Positions 24,532-32,207 of a DNA stretch of 64,000 nt are shown here, piece after piece (position 1 is the stretch's first letter; the number at the start of each line of letters is the position of its first letter). The notes below the pieces were generated by a model that saw only the letters and a list, made by a program, of their open reading frames with translations, searched no databases and was not told where the DNA came from. Origin of the DNA: Olsenella sp. An290 (lineage in GTDB: Bacteria > Actinomycetota > Coriobacteriia > Coriobacteriales > Atopobiaceae); NCBI RefSeq assembly GCF_002159535.1, contig NZ_NFIU01000003.1:62001-126000 (forward strand). The letters are read 5' to 3'. The translations under genes and the position numbers were made by a program.

Positions 24532-24612
24532 GATTAACGCACAGAATCTGTTTTCACTTCCTATATCCGCAGGACGCTTTTTCGGAAAAGTCGGATTTTG
24601 TGCGCTAATCCG
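24532..24612. repeat. Dispersed repeat family D, copy 2 (MITE-like)
   Basis: An 81-base element is bounded by inverted ends gattaacgcacagaatc and gattttgtgcgctaatc. Its reverse complement aligns with the element at 16381-16470, including CGTCCTGCGGAT. It has no coding capacity. Confidence 0.7.
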
Positions 24613-24675
24613 GGATGCAGGTTGAGGCGGGGTTGCGTCGGGCGCCGAACCGAGGCGGGCCGCGGCGCCGAGGCA

Positions 24676-24844
24676 AGAAGACGCCCCCTGCGGCTCGATA
24701 ATGAACCCACCTCTCAGAAGGTGGGTGTCCCCATCGCGCGTTCCGGCTTCCCCATCATCGGAGGATCCCCGTACTGAACACGAGATATCGGACTCCCTAG
24801 AAACGCTTGTCGGTTCACCCAGTTTGGCCGCAGGGGGACGACAC
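24676..24844 (-). ncRNA. ssrS: Probable 6S RNA (SsrS)
   Basis: On the minus strand a TATAGT -10 box (24855-24850) is followed by an approximately 170-base sequence whose ends pair: CCCCCTGCGGC near the 5' end with GCCGCAGGGGG near the 3' end. Inside are gatcctccgatgatgggg, GAAGCC, and a 3' hairpin acacccacct/aggtgggttc. The order TCCG..GAAGCC..GA.G..GACAC..CACCTT plus hairpin parallels the 3' half of E. coli 6S RNA, which binds and sequesters the housekeeping RNA polymerase holoenzyme. TCTTCTT follows the closing stem. The open frame across it on the minus strand is an artefact. The flanking 24473-24531, 24613-24675 and 24845-25035 contain no gene. Confidence 0.7.
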
Positions 24845-25079
24845 CACCTACTATACGGATGCCGGGCGGAGAAACCAGTCTTGACTTGCCGTGCGGAGCG
24901 CGCAAGAGTAGTAAGAGTGAGCGCCCGCCGCGACCTGGCGCCCGCGCACCCTGCGTCCCGCGCAGTCCGCGCGGCGGGACTGCACGCCTTTTTCATCCCC
25001 CCGCCTCCCCGCACCGAGTGCCCCGTGCTTTCGGCTATTATGTCGTGAGCCCGTGAGGCGCCGACGGAGGGAGAAGTGC

Positions 25080-26273
25080 GTGCAGAACCTGGTGCCCTAT
25101 GCGTGCCTGTTCATAACCGCCCTGCTCGTCTGCGTTCTCTCCACGCCCCTCGCGCGCAAGATCGCCCTCTGGTGCGACGCGGTCGACTACCCGAGCGCGC
25201 GCCGCATCAACCGCACGCCCGTCCCGCGCATGGGCGGCATCGCCATCTTCCTGGGGATCGTTGCCGCCTTCGTGGTCCAGTACCTCGGCACGACCTTTGC
25301 GGGCTGGCCCGTGGTGCTCGTGCCCTCTCCCAAGCTCGAGGTCAACTACTGGACGCTCGTGCTCGCGTTCCTCGTGGTGTTCTTCACCGGCCTCCTCGAC
25401 GACCGCTACTCCCTGAGCCCGCGCGCCAAGCTGTTCGGGCAGGCGCTCGGCGCCGTCGTCGCCGTGGCCGGCGGCCTTGTGATCGGCGACATATCCAACC
25501 CCTTCCAGGCGGGGGAGTTCCTGCAGCTGGGGTGGCTCGCGTATCCCGTGACGGTGGTCTACCTCGTCGCCTACACCAACATCATCAACCTCATCGACGG
25601 CCTCGACGGCCTTGCCGCCGGCATCTCCGCCATCGCGAGCCTCACGATGTTCGTCCTGTCGGTGTGGGCGGGCCGCCTCGACGCCGCCGCCCTCGCCATC
25701 GCCGTGTCGGGCGCCTCCATCGGGTTTCTCAACTACAACTTCCACCCCGCCTCCGTCTTCATGGGGGACTCGGGCGCGCTCACCCTGGGCTTTGCGCTCG
25801 GCGTCGTCTCGCTGCTCTCGGTGACGCGCGTGGCGGGCCTCACCACGATCATCGTGCCGCTCGTCATCGCCGCGGTCCCCATCATCGACACCTTCTCGGC
25901 GATCGTGCGGCGCATGCGCGGTCACGTGAGCATCGGCCACGCCGACCGCGGCCACATCCACCACCGGCTCATCGACGAGGGCTACGACCAGCGTCAGGCC
26001 GTCCTGCTCATGTACGGCTGGACCGCCCTGCTCTGCCTGGGCTCGCTCGTCATGACGCAGGTGGAGACCATGCCGCGCATCGTCATCTTCCTGACGCTGC
26101 TGCTGGTCTCGCTGGCGGTGGTGCGCCACCTCCACCTCTTCCGGCCCGTGCTGCTGCACCGCCTGGACCCCGCGACCGGCTCCGACGAGTTTCTCACGCC
26201 GTCCGACGACGGCTTCGAGCAGGCGGCCGAGGAGCTTCGGCGCTCCCGTCACCACCGCGGGGCGCGCTCGTGA
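25080..26273 (+). CDS. wecA: Undecaprenyl-phosphate GlcNAc-1-phosphate transferase (WecA/TagO family)
   Basis: This integral membrane enzyme transfers a sugar-1-phosphate from a UDP-sugar to undecaprenyl phosphate, starting wall polysaccharide or teichoic acid synthesis. The 397-residue product has about eleven hydrophobic segments and the family motifs TPVPRMGGIAIF, the DD-containing TGLLDDRYSLSP, NLIDGLDGLAAG, FHPASVFMGDSGALTLG and the cytoplasmic loop HADRGHIHHRLID. The GTG start is chosen because GGAGGGAG lies 7 bases upstream; another GTG nine codons earlier has no site. Its stop overlaps the GTG of the radical SAM gene. A TATTAT -10 element lies near 25036. Confidence 0.93.
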   Translation: MQNLVPYACLFITALLVCVLSTPLARKIALWCDAVDYPSARRINRTPVPRMGGIAIFLGIVAAFVVQYLGTTFAGWPVVLVPSPKLEVNYWTLVLAFLVVFFTGLLDDRYSLSPRAKLFGQALGAVVAVAGGLVIGDISNPFQAGEFLQLGWLAYPVTVVYLVAYTNIINLIDGLDGLAAGISAIASLTMFVLSVWAGRLDAAALAIAVSGASIGFLNYNFHPASVFMGDSGALTLGFALGVVSLLSVTRVAGLTTIIVPLVIAAVPIIDTFSAIVRRMRGHVSIGHADRGHIHHRLIDEGYDQRQAVLLMYGWTALLCLGSLVMTQVETMPRIVIFLTLLLVSLAVVRHLHLFRPVLLHRLDPATGSDEFLTPSDDGFEQAAEELRRSRHHRGARS

Positions 26274-27259
26274 CGGCCGAGAAGGACCTCTCGTCGGCGG
26301 CCTATGAGCGCTGCGAGCTCTGCCCGCGCCGCTGCGGCGCCGCACGGGCCGCGGGACGGGCCGGGGCGTGCGGGATGACCTCGGAGCTCACGGTCGCGCG
26401 CGCGGCCCTGCACTTCTGGGAGGAGCCGCCCGTCTCGGGCGAGTCCGGATCCGGCGCGATCTTCTTCTCGGGCTGCCCCCTGCGCTGCGTCTTCTGCCAG
26501 AACCACGAGATCTCGAGCGGGGGGTTCGGCCTTCCCGTGAGCACCTCGCGCCTTGCCGAGATGATGCTCGAGCTCGAGGGGCAGGGCGCGCTCAACGTGA
26601 ACCTCGTCACGCCGCTGCACTTTGCCCCGCAGGTGCGCGAGGCGGTCCAGCTCGCCCGGCGGGCGGGCCTGGCGCTTCCCGTTGTGTGCAACACGTCCGG
26701 ATACGAGCTCGCCGAGGTGGTGCGCGCGCTCGCGGGCACCGTTGACGTGTGGCTGACCGACTTCAAGTACGCGGACGCGGCGCTTGCGGGCGCCCTCTCG
26801 GGCGCGCCCGACTATCCCGACGTCGCCACCTCGGCGCTGCGCGCCATGCTCGAGTCCGTCCGCGAGGCGGGCGGGCGCGAGCTCGGGCCGGACGGGTCGC
26901 TCCGGCGGGGCATCATCGTGCGGCACCTCGTGCTTCCGGGGCACGCGGACGACTCGTGCGCGGTGCTCGACCGCGTGTGGGGGCTCGCCGGCAACGAGGT
27001 CGACCTCTCCGTCATGAACCAGTACACGCCCAACGAGCGCTGCCGCCGCGCGGGCGGCGACCTTGCCCGCGCCGTCACGGACGAGGAGTACGAGATCGTG
27101 CTCTGCCACGCCGACGACCTGGGCTTCGAGCGCATCTGGTGGCAGGAGGGCGGCACGGTCTCGGAGAGCTTCGTGCCCGCCTTCGACGCGACGGGCGTGC
27201 GCGGGCCCGAGCTTTCCGAGGTGCCTCACGCCCCCGTGCGTCGCCGCCAAGGGGTATAA
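26270..27259 (+). CDS. Radical SAM protein, PflX/pyruvate formate-lyase activase-like
   Basis: The 329-residue protein binds a [4Fe-4S] cluster through GCPLRCVFCQNHEIS (CX3CX2C). An N-terminal Cys-rich segment (CELCPRRCGAARAAGRAGAC) could bind a second metal site, as in proteins annotated PflX. It also has the NVNLVTPLHF strand, SGYE, and LTDFKYAD typical of this branch. PflX-type proteins resemble glycyl-radical activating enzymes, but their true substrate is unknown, and no glycyl-radical enzyme is adjacent. The GTG start overlaps the wecA stop (GTGA), which argues for co-expression with the cell-wall gene. Start codon reasonably certain. Confidence 0.88.
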   Translation: MTAEKDLSSAAYERCELCPRRCGAARAAGRAGACGMTSELTVARAALHFWEEPPVSGESGSGAIFFSGCPLRCVFCQNHEISSGGFGLPVSTSRLAEMMLELEGQGALNVNLVTPLHFAPQVREAVQLARRAGLALPVVCNTSGYELAEVVRALAGTVDVWLTDFKYADAALAGALSGAPDYPDVATSALRAMLESVREAGGRELGPDGSLRRGIIVRHLVLPGHADDSCAVLDRVWGLAGNEVDLSVMNQYTPNERCRRAGGDLARAVTDEEYEIVLCHADDLGFERIWWQEGGTVSESFVPAFDATGVRGPELSEVPHAPVRRRQGV

Positions 27260-27292
27260 CTGTAGGCACGCAACCACGACCACGGAGGACCC

Positions 27293-27601
27293 ATGGCGGA
27301 CGAGACTGGCCTCACGGACGAGGAGCGCGCGGAGCTCGAGCAGCTGCGCGCGGAGAAGGCCGCGCGCGAGCGCGCCCAGCGCGACGCCGCGGAGCGCGCG
27401 GAGCTCGAGCGGCTGCGGCGTCAGCGGGAGGAGGGCGAGGCCGAGCGCGCCCGCCTCGAGCGCGATGCCTCCGCCCGCGAGCGCGGCCGCAGGCTCATGG
27501 AGCCCGACGACGACCTCCGCATGCCCCTCGGCCAGAAGGTGGTCATCCTGGCGGTTGTCCTTGTCGCCCTCGTGTGGCTCGCCGTGACCGTTCTGGGCTA
27601 A
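27293..27601 (+). CDS. Small coiled-coil protein with C-terminal membrane anchor
   Basis: This 102-residue protein has residues 8-75 as a charged Glu/Arg/Ala helix (ERAELEQLRAEKAARERAQR and on), a short acidic hinge (MEPDDDLRMP), then one hydrophobic segment VVILAVVLVALVWLAVTVL at the end. The topology resembles the larger tail-anchored coiled-coil protein at 921-2156, though they share no clear sequence. A GGAGG site precedes the ATG, and a TATAAC -10-like sequence lies near 27255 inside the end of the preceding gene. It is directly followed by pncB, 10 bases apart, and is likely co-transcribed. Function unknown. Confidence 0.7.
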   Translation: MADETGLTDEERAELEQLRAEKAARERAQRDAAERAELERLRRQREEGEAERARLERDASARERGRRLMEPDDDLRMPLGQKVVILAVVLVALVWLAVTVLG

Positions 27602-27611
27602 GGAGGTCCCG

Positions 27612-29081
27612 ATGTCCCTCACCGACCACACCAAGCCGACCGACGTCTGCCTGAACACGGACCTCTACGAGCTCACGATGGCCCAGGGCTTCTGGGAGGC
27701 GGGGCTCGCCGACGCCGAGGCCTGCTTCAACGCCTTCTTCCGCGACTGCCCCTTCGGGGGCGGCTACGCCGTGTGCTGCGGCACCGGCCAGCTCGCCGAG
27801 CTCGTGGAGAACTTCGTCTTCGAGGACGACGACATCGAGTACCTCGCCAGCCTTGCGGCCCCGGGCGGCGGCCCGATGTTCAAGCCGGGCTTTCTCGAGT
27901 ACCTGCGCGACCACCGGCTCGACCTCACCATCGACGCCGTGCCCGAGGGGCAGGTCGTCTTTGGCCGCGAGCCCCTCGTCCGCGTGATGGGCCCGGTCAT
28001 CGACTGCCAGCTCATCGAGACGGCGCTGCTCAACCTCGTGAACTTCCAGACGCTCGTGGCCACCAAGACGGCGCGCGTGGTGCGCGCGGCCGAGGGCCAC
28101 CCCGTCTCCGACTTCGGCCTGCGCCGGGCCCAGGGCCCCGACGGCGGCCTCGCGGTGGCGCGCGCCTCCTACATCGCCGGCGCGTCGTCCACCTCCAACG
28201 TGCTCGCCGGCAAGATCTACGGCATCCCCGTCTTTGGCACGCACGCCCACTCCTGGGTCATGGCGTTCCCGAGCGAGCTCGAGGCCTTCCGCGCCTTTGC
28301 CAAGTCGAGCCCCAAGAACTGCGTGCTGCTGCTGGACACCTACGACGTTCACCAGGGCATCGCAAACGCCATCACGGTGGCCAAGGAGATGGAGGCGGCG
28401 GGCGAGCGGCTCTCCGCCGTGCGGCTGGACTCCGGCGACCTCGCGCGCCTCTCCAAGGAGGCCCGCGCGGCCTTTGACGAGGCGGGCCTGCCCTACGTCA
28501 AGATCTCCGTCTCCAACGACCTTGACGAGTACACCATCCAGTCCCTCTTCGCGCAGGGCGCGCCCATCGACTCCTTTGGCGTGGGGACCAAGCTCGCCAC
28601 CTGCGACCCGCAGCCCTCGCTCGGAGGCGTCTACAAGCTCTCCGCCATCCGGCGCCGCCCGACCGACCCCTGGACGCCCGTCATCAAGCTCTCCGAGCAG
28701 TCCTACAAGCGCACCGTGCCCGGCATCCAGCACGTCGTGCGCTACCTCGACCAGGCGGGCCGCCCCGTGGCCGACATGATCGTCGTGGACGGCGCGGCGC
28801 GCCCGGGCTCCCCGCGCGAGATGGTGGACATCCTCGACCCCTACACCGCCTACCAGCTCTCCGGCGACCCCGTCGAGCTCCTGGTCCCCGTCGTGGCGCA
28901 CGGGCGCCGCGTGGCCGAGCCGGAGGGGATCGAGGTCGCGCGCGAGCGCTGCCAGGAGGCCCTCATGCGCCTGGACCCCGCCGTCGCGCGCTTCCTGAAC
29001 CCCCAGACCTACCCGGTGGGGCTGGAGCCCGGCCTTGCGGACCTGCGCAGCCGCCTTGCCCGCGAGGAGCGCGGCGAGTAG
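27612..29081 (+). CDS. pncB: Nicotinate phosphoribosyltransferase
   Basis: PncB makes nicotinate mononucleotide from nicotinate and PRPP, the entry step of NAD salvage. The 489-residue protein is of the longer Gram-positive type. Motifs include NTDLYELTMAQGFW at the start, the phosphorylatable-histidine region FGTHAHSWVMAF, LLDTYDVHQGIANAI for PRPP binding, AVRLDSGDLARLSKEARAAF, and SFGVGTKLAT. AAGGAGGTC precedes the ATG. It follows the small membrane protein and ends about 100 bases before argS, which has its own -10 element. No de novo NAD genes are in the window. Confidence 0.96.
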   Translation: MSLTDHTKPTDVCLNTDLYELTMAQGFWEAGLADAEACFNAFFRDCPFGGGYAVCCGTGQLAELVENFVFEDDDIEYLASLAAPGGGPMFKPGFLEYLRDHRLDLTIDAVPEGQVVFGREPLVRVMGPVIDCQLIETALLNLVNFQTLVATKTARVVRAAEGHPVSDFGLRRAQGPDGGLAVARASYIAGASSTSNVLAGKIYGIPVFGTHAHSWVMAFPSELEAFRAFAKSSPKNCVLLLDTYDVHQGIANAITVAKEMEAAGERLSAVRLDSGDLARLSKEARAAFDEAGLPYVKISVSNDLDEYTIQSLFAQGAPIDSFGVGTKLATCDPQPSLGGVYKLSAIRRRPTDPWTPVIKLSEQSYKRTVPGIQHVVRYLDQAGRPVADMIVVDGAARPGSPREMVDILDPYTAYQLSGDPVELLVPVVAHGRRVAEPEGIEVARERCQEALMRLDPAVARFLNPQTYPVGLEPGLADLRSRLAREERGE

Positions 29082-29118
29082 CGCGCCCGTGGCGCGCCGC
29101 CGCGCGCGGCGACTCTGA

Positions 29119-29124
29119 TATAGT
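29119..29124 (+). promoter_or_regulatory. -10 element of the argS promoter
   Basis: TATAGTCG lies 60 bases before the argS start, in a short gap after pncB. No clear -35 hexamer is visible. Confidence 0.4.
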
Positions 29125-29183
29125 CGACAGGCCACGAAGACGAACGTTCCGGACGCCCCGCGCCCGCGAGAGGGGAGTGACCC

Positions 29184-31028
29184 ATGCCCGAGAAGATCGA
29201 GGAGCTCGTCAGAGCCGCCATCGCTGCCGCGCAGGAGGCGGGCGACCTTCCTGGCTTCGAGGTCGCCGAGCTCGGCTTCGAGCGTCCGGCCGACTCGGCC
29301 AACGGAGACTGGAGCTCGACGGTCGCGCTGCGCTCGGCGAAGCTCGCGCGTCGCGCGCCGCGCCAGGTGGCCGAGGCCATCGTGGCGCACCTCGCGGAGG
29401 ACCCCACGGTCGAGCGCGTCGAGGTGGCGGGCCCCGGCTTCATCAACTTCTACCTTGCCACGGCCTCTGCCAACGAGGTCATCCGCACCGTGCGCGAGCA
29501 GGGCGCTGACTTCGCGCGCTCGACGCTTGGCGCCGGGCAGAAGGTCCAGGTCGAGTTTGTCTCCGCCAACCCCGTGGGCCCGCTTCACATCGGCCACGGC
29601 CGCTGGGCGGCCCTGGGCGACTCGCTCTGCCGCGTGATGGAGCACGCCGGCTATGACGTCGAGCGCGAGTACTACATCAACGACCACGGCTCCCAGATGG
29701 ACGTCTTCGGCCGCTCCGTCTCCAAGCGCTACGAGCAGCTGCTCGAGGTGATGGGGGAGCGCGGGTGCGATCTGGACGCGGCCCGCGGGGTCCTTCTCGC
29801 CGACCGCGAGGCCTTCGTCGCGGACGAGAACGACGAGCGCCCGCAGACCCACCCGCTCACGGACGCCTTCAACGAGGCGCTGGGCGGCAACGCCTACGGC
29901 GGCGACTACATCGTCGACATCGCGTGCCGCTTCGCGCGCGAGGACGGCGAGAAGTGGGCGGACGCCTCCGAGGACGAGCGCGTGGCGGAGTTCCGCGAGC
30001 GCGGGTACCTGTGGATGCTCGACTCCATCCGCACGACCTGCCACGAGGCGCGCTGCGACTTCGACGTGTGGTTCTCCGAGCGCAGCCTCTACGTCAAGGA
30101 CGAGACCGGCACCTCCGCCGTGGACCGCGCCCTGGCCGCGCTCGACGGGCTGGGCCACCTCTACCACGACGAGGCGGGCGCGCTGTGGTTCCGCTCCACG
30201 ACCTTCGGCGACGACAAGGACCGCGTGCTCATCAAGACCAACGGCGAGTACACCTACTTCGCCTCCGACGTGGCCTACCACTGGGACAAGTTCCAGCGCG
30301 TGGACCACGTGATCGACATCTGGGGCGCCGACCACCACGGCTACATCCAGCGCGTGCAGTCCGCCTGCGAGGCGCTCGGCTATCCCACGCAGTTCGAGGT
30401 GCTCCTGGGCCAGCTCGTGAACCTGCTGCGCGACGGGCAGCCGGTGCGCATGTCCAAGCGCAAGGGCACGATGGTCACCTTTGACGAGCTTCTCGAGGAG
30501 GTGGGCGCCGACGCCACGCGCTACACCCTCATCTCCAAGAGCTCCAACCAGATGATCGACTTCGACATCGAGCGCGTGAAGCGCCAGGACAACACCAACC
30601 CGGTCTACTACGTGCAGTACGCGCACGCCCGCATCTGCTCGATCCTGCGCCGCGGCGCGGGCGTCACCCTGGAGGAGGCGCGCGAGCTGGGCATGGACGA
30701 GGTCGCCGCGCGCGCGGTGGGGGAGGGCTACGACCTCTCGCTGCTCACGGACCCCGCCGAGGCCGCGCTCGCCCGCAAGCTCTCGGAGCTCCCGGGCCTC
30801 GTGGAGTCCTGCGCGCGCGACCGGGCGCCCTTCCGCCTCACGCACTACGCCGAGGAGCTCGCCGGCGAGTTCCACTCGTTCTACACGGTCTGCCAGGTTC
30901 TTCCCGGCACGGGAAGGCCGCTCGACGAGGGCCTCTCGCACGCGCGCCTCGCCGCCTGCGACGCCTGCCGTCGCGTGCTCGCGCTCACGCTCGGGCTGAT
31001 CGGCGTCTCCGCGCCGCAGAGCATGTAG
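29184..31028 (+). CDS. argS: Arginyl-tRNA synthetase
   Basis: This class I synthetase charges tRNA-Arg. The 614-residue enzyme carries the N-terminal add-1 domain, the HIGH motif in SANPVGPLHIGHGRWAALGD, the DHHGYIQRV segment, the KMSKS-equivalent RMSKRKGTMVTFDEL and the C-terminal DALR anticodon-binding domain ending SLGLIGVSAP-like. GAGAGGGGAGTG precedes ATG. It is monocistronic with a GC-rich, gene-free gap of about 230 bases behind it (31029-31261), in which I see only an AT-rich promoter patch near 31150-31215. Confidence 0.97.
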   Translation: MPEKIEELVRAAIAAAQEAGDLPGFEVAELGFERPADSANGDWSSTVALRSAKLARRAPRQVAEAIVAHLAEDPTVERVEVAGPGFINFYLATASANEVIRTVREQGADFARSTLGAGQKVQVEFVSANPVGPLHIGHGRWAALGDSLCRVMEHAGYDVEREYYINDHGSQMDVFGRSVSKRYEQLLEVMGERGCDLDAARGVLLADREAFVADENDERPQTHPLTDAFNEALGGNAYGGDYIVDIACRFAREDGEKWADASEDERVAEFRERGYLWMLDSIRTTCHEARCDFDVWFSERSLYVKDETGTSAVDRALAALDGLGHLYHDEAGALWFRSTTFGDDKDRVLIKTNGEYTYFASDVAYHWDKFQRVDHVIDIWGADHHGYIQRVQSACEALGYPTQFEVLLGQLVNLLRDGQPVRMSKRKGTMVTFDELLEEVGADATRYTLISKSSNQMIDFDIERVKRQDNTNPVYYVQYAHARICSILRRGAGVTLEEARELGMDEVAARAVGEGYDLSLLTDPAEAALARKLSELPGLVESCARDRAPFRLTHYAEELAGEFHSFYTVCQVLPGTGRPLDEGLSHARLAACDACRRVLALTLGLIGVSAPQSM

Positions 31029-31261
31029 CTCGGCCCTGTTCCTGCGCTGCTGTCCCGCGCCCGTCGCCCGTGCCCCGCGGACGGCGGGCGCGCCTGTGCG
31101 GTGCCGTCCTGCGCGCCGCGTGCTCGCTGCCCGCGCGCCTGCGGCGGGCCAACATAATAATTCCAATACATTAATTGTGGTTGAGGACGACGGGGTTGGG
31201 TATACTCCCGACGTATAACGATTGCATGCCGTGGCCTGCGCCGCTGTGGCGGGCCATCACC

Positions 31262-31999
31262 ATGAGGAGACAGGGGCTTCAGTTGGATCTGCGGGAATTT
31301 ATGTCGGTTCGTCGGGCGTACAACATCGTCAGGCAGCGCGTCGGCTCCGACGAGCGCCTCACTTTCGAGGAGTACGCGATCCTCTGCCGCCTGGAGTTCT
31401 CCAACGAGCCCATGAAGACCTCTGACATCGCCGAGTATCAGGGCGCGCTGCGGCCCACCATGACGCATCGCACCAACCACCTTGCGAGCCTCGGGCTCAT
31501 CGAGCGCGCGGAGGGGGCCTCCGACCGCAGGAACGTGGTCTGCTCCATCACGCCGGCCGGCTCCGAGCGCCTGAGGGAGCTCTCCGCGCTCACGCGCGCG
31601 CAGATTCCCGCCGGTCGCTCGCTCTCCCGCACCTCGCCCGATCGCATCTCCAAGTACGTCGACGCCATGGGCTCGCTCTTCTGCAAGGCGGGTGACCTCG
31701 TGCTGCTCGGGCTCTACGCCGCCGACGGCGAGCCGCTCACCATCATGCAGGTCGTCGACGCCCTCGGGCTCCTCCAGCCCACGGTCTCCATGTCCGTCTC
31801 CGCGCTCGTCGAGCGCGGCCAGGCGGTCCGTGACCGCGGGGCGGCCGGCGCCCACACCACGAGCGTCGCCCTTACCCCCGAGGGCCGCCGCGCCGCCGAG
31901 GACATCGTCGGGCGCATCGAGGGGCTCGTGGTCAGGCGCAAGCTCCGCGGCTCGCGCAAGGCCCTCTCGGCCGCGGAGGCGGACGCCCCCGTTGCGTAG
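31262..31999 (+). CDS. Tandem MarR-type winged-helix regulator
   Basis: Residues about 15-105 form a MarR-like winged helix (LTFEEYAILCRLEFSNEPMK, IAEYQGALRPTMTHRTNHLA, then the wing GASDRRNVVCSITPAG). Residues about 140-225 form a second, shorter one (VLLGLYAADGEPLTIMQVVD, LGLLQPTVSMSVSALVERGQ). MarR proteins usually have one such domain and dimerise, so a covalent tandem could act as a monomeric pseudo-dimer. The start is uncertain: ATG at 31262, TTG at 31283 (with AGGGG upstream), or ATG at 31301. An imperfect inverted repeat ccaatacattaattgtgg at about 31150-31178 near the promoter might be an autoregulatory operator. No target gene is adjacent. Confidence 0.75.
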   Translation: MRRQGLQLDLREFMSVRRAYNIVRQRVGSDERLTFEEYAILCRLEFSNEPMKTSDIAEYQGALRPTMTHRTNHLASLGLIERAEGASDRRNVVCSITPAGSERLRELSALTRAQIPAGRSLSRTSPDRISKYVDAMGSLFCKAGDLVLLGLYAADGEPLTIMQVVDALGLLQPTVSMSVSALVERGQAVRDRGAAGAHTTSVALTPEGRRAAEDIVGRIEGLVVRRKLRGSRKALSAAEADAPVA

Positions 32000-32207
32000 G
32001 ACGCCTTGGGCCCGCGCTCGTTCCGGATACGTGCTATAGTCGTGCCGGTTCCGTTCCGGCCGCGGCGGACGCGCTCGTCGCGTCGGGGCATCGTCGCCCC
32101 TGCCCACGCCCTCGTGCGCCCGGAGACCAAATCCCACGTTAGGCCCGCCCCGGCAGCTGGGCTGCCCCCTGCCGCGCATGGGCCGCACTGCTCAGAGAGG
32201 TTGACAC

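Noticed and set aside
24714-24905. A 63-codon minus-strand frame in the gap before wecA
   Set aside because: It runs through the probable 6S RNA; the paired ends and hairpins explain the sequence better than a protein.
27543-31166. A 1207-codon minus-strand frame across pncB and argS
   Set aside because: Same shadow effect; pncB and argS on the + strand carry all family motifs.
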